Shown here piece by piece: positions 1 through 7,043 of a stretch of DNA of 7,043 nt; the stretch's first letter is position 1, and each line of letters opens with the position of its first letter. Source of the stretch: Methylotetracoccus sp. (GTDB lineage Bacteria > Pseudomonadota > Gammaproteobacteria > Methylococcales > Methylococcaceae); NCBI GenBank assembly GCA_025458755.1, contig JALORT010000235.1:1-7043 (forward strand), read 5' to 3'. The notes under the pieces were generated by a model. It made no database searches and had not been told where the DNA came from. It saw only the letters and a list, made by a program, of their open reading frames with translations. Made by a program: the position numbers and the translations under genes.

Positions 1-1434
1 GGGATCGTCCGTGTCCACGGCTTGAACGACGTTATGCAGGGCGAGATGGTCGAATTCCCTGGCAACACCTTTGGTGTTGCGTTGAATCTGGAGCGTGACT
101 CGGTGGGCGCCGTCGTTCTCGGTGCCTACGAGCACTTGACCGAAGGCGACACGGTGAAATGTACCGGGCGTATTCTGGAAGTACCTGTCGGCGAGGGTCT
201 GCTCGGCCGAGTCGTCGATTCGTTGGGCAATCCGCTCGACGGTCAAGGTCCGATCGCTGCCAGCGGGACGTCTCCGATTGAAAAAATCGCACCGGGGGTC
301 ATCAGCCGGCAGTCCGTCAGTCAGCCGCTGCAGACCGGACTGAAAGCCATCGATTCGATGATCCCGATCGGGCGCGGCCAGCGCGAATTGATCATCGGTG
401 ACCGGCAGACCGGCAAGAGTGCGATCGCGATCGACGCGATCATTAATCAAAAGGGGACGGGCGTAAAATGCATCTACGTCGCGATCGGGCAAAAACAGTC
501 GTCGATTGCGAATGTCGTGCGCAAGCTGCAGGAACATGGTGCGATGGATCACACCATTATCGTGGCGGCCTCCGCTTCGGAATCTGCCGCTATGCAGTTC
601 ATCGCGCCCTACTCAGGCTGTGCGATGGGCGAGTATTTCCGCGATCGCGGCGAGGATGCGCTGATCATTTACGATGATCTGACCAAACAGGCGTGGGCCT
701 ATCGGCAGATCTCACTGTTGCTCCGGCGTCCGCCGGGCCGCGAAGCGTATCCCGGAGACGTCTTTTATTTGCACTCCCGACTGTTGGAGCGCGCATCGCG
801 GATCAATGCCGAGGAAGTGGCTAAGCTGACGAACGGCGCGGTGACCGGCAAGACCGGTTCGCTGACGGCGCTGCCGATTATCGAAACCCAGGCGGGTGAC
901 GTCTCCGCGTTCGTCCCCACGAATGTCATCTCAATTACCGACGGTCAGATCTTTCTCGAAACCAGCCTGTTTAACGCCGGTATTCGTCCGGCGGTGAACG
1001 CCGGGCTCTCGGTCTCTCGGGTCGGTGGCGCCGCTCAGACCAAAATCGTCAAGAAACTCGGTGGCGGCATCCGGCTCGACTTGGCACAGTTTCGAGAGTT
1101 GGCGGCGTTCGCGCAGTTTGCCTCCGATCTCGATGAGGCGACCCGGAAACAGATCGAGCGTGGGCAGCGCGTCACCGAACTGATGAAGCAGAATCAGTAT
1201 GCGCCGATGAGCGTTGCGCAGATGGCAGTCTCGCTATTCGCGGTGAACGAAGGCTTCCTTGATGATGTCGAGGTCGGCAAGGTTCGCGATTTCGAAGATG
1301 CCCTGCAAAACTACATGAAGAGTGCGTACGGCGACCTTTTGGATCAGATCAATGCATCGGGTGACTACAATGACGAGATCCAAAGCGCCCTCCAAGAGGC
1401 GTTGAAGAAGTTTAAAGAAACGCACGCCTGGTGA
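1..1434 (+). CDS. atpA: F1 ATP synthase subunit alpha (5' end cut by window edge)
   Basis: Non-catalytic nucleotide-binding subunit of the F1 head (alpha3beta3), on the cytoplasmic face of the inner membrane. The reading frame is open from base 1 ([16 protein letters not shown]), so the first in-frame ATG at 34 is internal and the true start lies upstream. Visible are 477 codons; the missing N-terminus is about 36 residues by comparison with E. coli AtpA, giving the usual 513. Motifs: Walker A GDRQTGKS at 397-420 (Lys codon 415, equal to E. coli Lys175); the conserved [14 protein letters not shown] stretch near 641-681; [15 protein letters not shown]; and [10 protein letters not shown] with the arginine finger at 1018-1020 (equal to Arg376). 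The C-terminal helical domain ends in HAW before TGA. No internal damage is seen. It is co-directional with atpG, 10 nt downstream. Family assignment is certain; only the 5' truncation by the window is notable. Confidence 0.98.
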   Translation, partial: GIVRVHGLNDVMQGEMVEFPGNTFGVALNLERDSVGAVVLGAYEHLTEGDTVKCTGRILEVPVGEGLLGRVVDSLGNPLDGQGPIAASGTSPIEKIAPGVISRQSVSQPLQTGLKAIDSMIPIGRGQRELIIGDRQTGKSAIAIDAIINQKGTGVKCIYVAIGQKQSSIANVVRKLQEHGAMDHTIIVAASASESAAMQFIAPYSGCAMGEYFRDRGEDALIIYDDLTKQAWAYRQISLLLRRPPGREAYPGDVFYLHSRLLERASRINAEEVAKLTNGAVTGKTGSLTALPIIETQAGDVSAFVPTNVISITDGQIFLETSLFNAGIRPAVNAGLSVSRVGGAAQTKIVKKLGGGIRLDLAQFRELAAFAQFASDLDEATRKQIERGQRVTELMKQNQYAPMSVAQMAVSLFAVNEGFLDDVEVGKVRDFEDALQNYMKSAYGDLLDQINASGDYNDEIQSALQEALKKFKETHAW

Positions 1435-1437
1435 GGG
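1433..1437 (+). promoter_or_regulatory. Ribosome binding site of atpG, overlapping the atpA stop
   Basis: GAGGG begins inside the TGA stop of atpA (1432-1434) and lies 7 nt before the atpG ATG at 1445. The tight arrangement supports this start and suggests that ribosomes finishing atpA help load atpG, which is inference. Confidence 0.6.
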
Positions 1438-1444
1438 CACGGCC

Positions 1445-3732
<2,288 letters not shown>

Positions 3733-3738
3733 CCGTGT

Positions 3739-3747
3739 AGGGGAGAG
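3739..3747 (+). promoter_or_regulatory. Ribosome binding site that decides the atpC start
   Basis: AGGGGAGAG is followed by three in-frame candidates: GTG 3751, ATG 3754 and ATG 3760. Measured from the GGAG core (3742-3745) the gaps are 5, 8 and 14 nt, so ATG 3754 fits best. It also gives the MAMT N-terminus shared with E. coli AtpC. Confidence 0.65.
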
Positions 3748-3753
3748 AATGTG

Positions 3754-4173
3754 ATGGCGATGACGATACATGTCGATATCGTGAGTGCCGAGCGGGAAAT
3801 CTATTCAGGGCTCGCCGAACTGGTCGTCGCGCCGGCCGAATTGGGCGAGGTTGGGATTGCTGCCCGACATGCGCCTTTCCTCACGCGACTGAGACCAGGG
3901 GAAGTGAGGGTGAAGGTCAGCGATCAGGATACCCAACCGTTCTATATTTCGGGCGGCGTATTGGAAGTCCAGCCGCATCTAGTCACGATTTTGGCCGATA
4001 CCGCCGTCCGCGCTAAGGATATCGACGAAGCCGCGGCGCTCGAAGCGAAGCGGCAGGCCGAGGAAATGCTGTCTGATAAGTCGGGGCGCATCGATTACGC
4101 GAAGGCCCAGGCGCAGCTGTTGGAAGCGATGGCGCAGTTGAGGACGATAGAGAAATTCCGCAAGGGACGCTAG
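3754..4173 (+). CDS. atpC: F1 ATP synthase subunit epsilon
   Basis: Small rotor subunit of F1 that binds gamma and the c-ring and, in bacteria, can inhibit ATP hydrolysis through its C-terminal helices. From ATG 3754 it has 139 residues, equal to E. coli AtpC. An N-terminal beta-sandwich spans about residues 1-85, with the conserved HAPFLT (39-44), [11 protein letters not shown] (64-74) and [13 protein letters not shown] two-helix C-terminal hairpin follows (about 88-139, [10 protein letters not shown] to [11 protein letters not shown]). The GTG at 3751 would add one residue, but spacing and the MAMT start favour 3754. It is the last atp gene: the terminator starts 18 nt after the TAG stop. 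Nothing is odd apart from ordinary divergence in the loop before HAP. Confidence 0.97.
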   Translation: MAMTIHVDIVSAEREIYSGLAELVVAPAELGEVGIAARHAPFLTRLRPGEVRVKVSDQDTQPFYISGGVLEVQPHLVTILADTAVRAKDIDEAAALEAKRQAEEMLSDKSGRIDYAKAQAQLLEAMAQLRTIEKFRKGR

Positions 4174-4191
4174 GATCGACGGCCAGAAGTG

Positions 4192-4239
4192 AAGCCCGGC
4201 GGGCGAAGGGGATCACCCCGTTCCGCGTCGGGCTTTTTT
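4192..4239 (+). terminator. Rho-independent terminator of the atp operon
   Basis: AAGCCCGGCG (4192-4201) pairs with CGTCGGGCTT (4226-4235), ten base pairs with one G-U. An inner GGGG/CCCC pairing extends the stem-loop, and a run of six T (4234-4239) follows or overlaps the 3' arm. It sits 18 nt after the atpC stop, between the ATP synthase genes and glmU, where an operon end is expected. It appears to work on the + strand only, because no A-run precedes the 5' arm. Confidence 0.85.
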
Positions 4240-4240
4240 G

Positions 4241-4260
4241 GTTGGGAGAGCGCAACTCTC
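4241..4260 (+). other. Small inverted repeat in the glmU leader
   Basis: GAGAG-CGCAA-CTCTC (4246-4260) can form a 5-bp hairpin directly after the terminator T-run and 25 nt before the glmU ATG. An overlapping pairing, GTTG (4241-4244) with CAAC (4253-4256), excludes it. The stem is short and could be chance. No convincing -35/-10 pair for a glmUS promoter was found between atpC and glmU, although one would be expected after the terminator. Confidence 0.25.
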
Positions 4261-4567
4261 AGCGGGCAGACGTGGGATTTGGATGATGAAGCTGCAGACA
4301 GTCATACTTGCTGCCGGTCAGGGAACGCGGATGCGCTCGTCGCGACCCAAGGTCATGCATCGTCTCGGTGCCAAGCCGCTGATCGGGCACGTCTATCAGC
4401 TGGCGAAAGATCTCGGCTCGCGGGATATCGCCATCGTCTATGGCCATGGCGGCTCACTGATTCCGGACAGTTGCGAGGACTTCGAGGCTTGTTGGGTCGA
4501 ACAGACGCCGCAGCTCGGCACCGGCCACGCGGTGCAGCAGACGTCGCATCTGATTGCGGACGATGGC

Positions 4568-4576
4568 GTCGACGCA
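4568..4576 (+). other. Deletion and frameshift junction inside glmU
   Basis: Up to GTC GAC (4568-4573) the first frame reads IADDGVD, matching the E. coli segment that ends near residue 98. From CGC (4573-4575) the other frame reads RIVRDEHGKV, matching E. coli from Arg141. About 41-43 codons are therefore missing, and the frame change requires a loss of length 3n+1, for example 124, 127 or 130 nt. No repeat or insertion sequence is seen at the junction. Microhomology cannot be judged, because the lost sequence is not available here. Confidence 0.85.
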
Positions 4577-5520
4577 TCGTCCGGGATGAGCACGGCAAAG
4601 TCTGCCGGATCGTCGAGGAAGGTGATGCGGCGGTTGCCGAGCGGGCTATCCAGGAAGTCAATACGGGCATACTGGCCTGTGGTGGCGGCGTGCTGAAGTC
4701 CTGGCTTGCGCGTCTGAGCAACGACAATATCCAAGGGGAGTACTACTTAACCGACGTCATTGGCATGGCGGTGGCGGACGGGTTCGATGTCGCCGTGCAC
4801 AAGGCCGCGGACGAGACCGAAGTGCAGGGGATCAACACCCGGCAACAATTGGCGGGCGCTGAGCGCATCTTCCAGCGGAGGCAGGCGGAAACCCTGATGG
4901 ACCAGGGCGTGACGTTTCTCGATCCGGCGCGTTTTGACCTGCGCGGTGATGTTGTGGCGGTAGGCCGGGATGTGGAAATCGACGTCAACGTGGTGCTCGA
5001 GGGGCGAATCGAATTGGGTGACCGGGTGAAGATTGGGCCGAACGTGTTTCTAAAGGAGTGTCGCATCGGGGATGATGCGGAAATTCTGGCCAATTGCTGC
5101 CTGGAGCAAGCAGAAATCGGCCCGTTCAGCCGGATCGGTCCGTTCGCCCGAATTCGCCCGGACACCCGAATCGAGGATCATGTGCATATCGGTAACTTCG
5201 TTGAAATCAAAAAGTCCGTCGTCGCCAGCCGTTCCAAAATCAATCACTTGAGTTATGTCGGTGACACCTTGGTGGGGCGGGACGTCAACATCGGGGCCGG
5301 CACGATCACCTGTAATTACGACGGAGCGAATAAGCATCAGACGGTCATCGAGGACGGCGTTTTCATCGGTTCGGATACGCAGTTGGTCGCGCCGCTCAGA
5401 GTTGCCCGGAATGCCACCATCGGTGCGGGGTCAACGATTACCAAAGATCCGCCCGAGAACACTCTGACACTGAGTCGTGCGAAGCAAGTCTCGGTGGACG
5501 GGTGGCAGCGTCCGGTCAAA

Positions 5521-5525
5521 AAGGG
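5521..5525 (+). promoter_or_regulatory. Ribosome binding site of glmS within the glmU 3' end
   Basis: AAGGG, in the codons for the last residues of GlmU, lies 8 nt before ATG 5534. With only 1 nt between the glmU stop and the glmS start, the two genes are probably co-transcribed and translationally coupled. Confidence 0.55.
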
Positions 5526-5533
5526 CAAATAGT

Positions 5534-7043
5534 ATGTGTGGTATCGTCGGCGCTGTGGCGCACCGCAACGTCACGCCGGTTCTGCTGGAAGGGCTGAAGC
5601 GTCTGGAATACCGGGGCTACGACTCGGCCGGTCTGGCGGTGCTGGACCATGAGAACAGACTGCTCCGGGTCAGACGCCCCGGGAAGATCAAGGTACTGGA
5701 GGAGGCGCTCACGGACTCGGCGGTCGCCGGAAAAATTGGCATCGCCCACACCCGTTGGGCGACTCACGGCGTGCCTTCCGAGCGGAATGCCCACCCGCAT
5801 CTCGCCCGGGAACAGGTTGCGGTGGTGCACAACGGGATCGTGGAGAATCACGAGGCCTTGCGGGAAACCTTGCAGGGACGAGGCTATCGGTTCGAATCGG
5901 AGACGGATACTGAAGTCATCGGTAATCTGGTGCACACGTACCTCGAACAGGGACTGCCGCTGCTTCGGGCGGTGCAGGAAAGCTGCAAGGTACTTCAAGG
6001 GGCCTACGCGATCGGAGTCATCAGCAGCACCGAACCGCGGCGCCTGATCGCGGCGCGTCGGGGCAGTCCGTTGGTGATCGGGCTCGGTGAGAGCGAGAAT
6101 TTCATCGCTTCCGACGTGTTTGCGTTGGTCTCCGAAACCCAGCGATTCATCTTCCTCGAGGACGGCGATACCGCGGAGCTCACCACCGACGAGGTCAGCA
6201 TCTACGATGCCGGCGGGGTCAGGGTGGAACGGCCGGTGCATGAGACGAAGTTGGCCGCGGATGCCGTGGAGCGCGGGGACTATCGGCATTACATGCAGAA
6301 GGAGATCCACGAACAGCCGCTGGCGATCGAGAAAACGCTGGACGGACGCTGTGTTGCAGGCCACGTGCTGGACGAGGCGTTCGGTCCGGACGCCGGACAG
6401 GTGTTCGACTGCATCCGAGAGGTGCAGATCGTCGCGTGCGGCACGAGCCACCACGCCGGGATGGTCGCCCGATACTGGATGGAGGAAATCGCTGGGTTGC
6501 CTTGCCAAGTGGAAGTGGCCAGTGAATTTCGTTACCGCAAGCATGTGGTTAGACCGGGAACTCTGTTCGTGACTATCTCCCAGTCGGGAGAGACGGCGGA
6601 CACGCTGGCCGCTTTGAAAGAAGCCCAAAGGCTAGGCTATGATCACACCCTGGCGATTTGCAATGTTCCGGAGAGTTCGCTGGTCCGGGATTCCGAGTTC
6701 GCGCTGATGACACGCGCCGGTCCTGAGATCGGTGTCGCTTCCACCAAGGCGTTCACGACCCAGTTGACCGCCTTGCTTTTGCTGGTTTTGGCGCTGGGGC
6801 GCAGGAACGGTGTTCCAGAAGAACGAGAGATCAGGATCGTCGAAGAACTCCAGGAGTTACCGGCGCAAATTATGCGTGTTCTTAGGCTGGAAGCCGATAT
6901 TTTGGAATGGGCGCAGGCGTTCGGCGACAAGAAGGATGCGCTGTACCTGGGACGCGGGCTGCATTATCCGGTCGCGATGGAAGGGGCTCTGAAGCTGAAG
7001 GAGATCTCTTACATCCATGCCGAGGCCTATCCTGCCGGCGAAC
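5534..7043 (+). CDS. glmS: Glutamine--fructose-6-phosphate aminotransferase (isomerizing), 3' end cut by window edge
   Basis: First enzyme of hexosamine synthesis in the cytoplasm: fructose-6-phosphate plus glutamine gives glucosamine-6-phosphate and glutamate. The frame is open from ATG 5534 to the window end, 503 codons of roughly 609 expected. The N-terminal glutaminase domain (Ntn type) starts MCGIVGA, with Cys2 as the nucleophile after Met removal. It also has LEYRGYDSAGLAV, HTRWATHG (Arg74), HNGIVENH (Asn100) and SETDTEV. YRHYMQKEIHEQP joins it to the isomerase part, made of two SIS domains. The first has ACGTSHH (Cys302) and SQSGETADT (349-357). The second has ASTKAFTTQL and EGALKLKEIS with Glu483, Lys487 and Glu490, equal to E. 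coli Glu481, Lys485 and Glu488. The window ends at AEAYPAGE, just before the catalytic His504 equivalent and the C-terminal Lys. It lies directly behind glmU. No damage is visible. Confidence 0.97.
   Translation, partial: MCGIVGAVAHRNVTPVLLEGLKRLEYRGYDSAGLAVLDHENRLLRVRRPGKIKVLEEALTDSAVAGKIGIAHTRWATHGVPSERNAHPHLAREQVAVVHNGIVENHEALRETLQGRGYRFESETDTEVIGNLVHTYLEQGLPLLRAVQESCKVLQGAYAIGVISSTEPRRLIAARRGSPLVIGLGESENFIASDVFALVSETQRFIFLEDGDTAELTTDEVSIYDAGGVRVERPVHETKLAADAVERGDYRHYMQKEIHEQPLAIEKTLDGRCVAGHVLDEAFGPDAGQVFDCIREVQIVACGTSHHAGMVARYWMEEIAGLPCQVEVASEFRYRKHVVRPGTLFVTISQSGETADTLAALKEAQRLGYDHTLAICNVPESSLVRDSEFALMTRAGPEIGVASTKAFTTQLTALLLLVLALGRRNGVPEEREIRIVEELQELPAQIMRVLRLEADILEWAQAFGDKKDALYLGRGLHYPVAMEGALKLKEISYIHAEAYPAGE

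Larger units (their letters stand above)
4286..5532 (+). pseudogene. glmU: Bifunctional GlcNAc-1-P uridyltransferase / GlcN-1-P acetyltransferase, frameshifted by an internal deletion
   Basis: GlmU acetylates glucosamine-1-phosphate (C-terminal domain) and joins the product to UMP (N-terminal domain), giving UDP-GlcNAc in the cytoplasm. The first ~96 codons (to about 4573) carry LAAGQGTRM, RPKVMH, VYGHGG and QLGTGHA; this frame then stops at TGA 4694-4696 after 136 residues. The next frame, from about 4573 to TAG 5530, carries 319 codons: RIVRDEHGKV, EVNTGIL, QGEYYLTD, the metal-ligand Asn at 4834 (E. coli Asn227), then left-handed beta-helix repeats. Acetyltransferase residues equal to Arg333 (5155), Lys351 (5209), His363 (5245), Tyr366 (5254), Asn377 (5287) and Lys392 (5332) are all present. 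Both parts total about 415 codons against 456 in E. coli; the stretch with the GDVP Asp105 is gone. ATG 4283 is an alternative start; GGGA at 4274-4277 fits 4286 slightly better. Identity is certain; whether the lesion is real is not. Confidence 0.88.

Noticed and set aside
639..650. Perfect palindrome CCGCGATCGCGG, plus other GCGATCGC and GATC-rich patches such as 421-441 in atpA
   Set aside because: They encode invariant AtpA residues (FRDRGED and AIAIDAI), so codon choice in a GC-rich genome explains them. They are not spaced like an operator or origin array.
3751..3753. GTG 3751 as the atpC start
   Set aside because: It is only 5 nt from the Shine-Dalgarno core and adds one residue before the conserved MAMT; ATG 3754 fits better.
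4568..4580. Programmed ribosomal frameshift in glmU
   Set aside because: No slippery heptamer or downstream stimulator is apparent, and a frame change alone would still leave out about 42 conserved residues.
4189..5532. A 447-codon open frame from ATG 4189, which looks like one long GlmU reading frame
   Set aside because: Its first ~128 codons run through the terminator and are the wrong-frame reading of the real glmU 5' end (Arg- and Ala-rich, no family motifs). The length close to 456 is a coincidence; only the part from about 4573 is GlmU.
5516..6628. A 370-codon open frame on the - strand opposite glmS
   Set aside because: It lies wholly antisense to well-conserved GlmS coding sequence, is rich in His, Arg and Gln as expected of a shadow frame, and has no motif I recognise.

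Overview
The window is a stretch of chromosome from a GC-rich proteobacterium, most likely a gammaproteobacterium. It holds the 3' half of an FoF1 ATP synthase operon (atpA-atpG-atpD-atpC) followed by the amino-sugar genes glmU and glmS, all on the + strand. This atp-then-glmUS order is typical of gammaproteobacteria. The ATP synthase proteins also match my memory of the Escherichia coli subunits closely: gamma is 287 residues, beta 460 and epsilon 139, and AtpA keeps E. coli numbering with an offset of exactly 36. I cannot place the genus.

Layout. Positions 1-1434 hold atpA, cut at its 5' end by the window edge. Then come atpG (1445-2308), atpD (2350-3732) and atpC (3754-4173), separated by 10 to 41 nt. 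An intrinsic terminator (4192-4239) closes the atp operon. A short leader leads into glmU (4286-5532), and glmS begins 1 nt after the glmU stop and runs off the 3' edge (5534-7043, 503 codons visible). No gene-free stretch exceeds about 120 nt.

The genes form two modules. The atp genes make the F1 head and stalk (alpha, gamma, beta, epsilon) that couples proton flow to ATP synthesis. GlmS makes glucosamine-6-phosphate, and bifunctional GlmU makes UDP-GlcNAc, the precursor of peptidoglycan and lipopolysaccharide; GlmM, the enzyme between them, is not in the window.

The one real anomaly is in glmU. Its first ~96 codons lie in one frame and its last ~319 in another. The sequence between them, about 41-43 codons in E. 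coli GlmU, is absent. That stretch includes the metal-binding Asp of the GDVP motif and the GYG segment of the uridyltransferase. As written the gene cannot make a working uridyltransferase, which is surprising for a normally essential enzyme. A local deletion or an assembly/sequencing error are the main explanations. Everything else is conventional housekeeping sequence, and I see no undescribed system.
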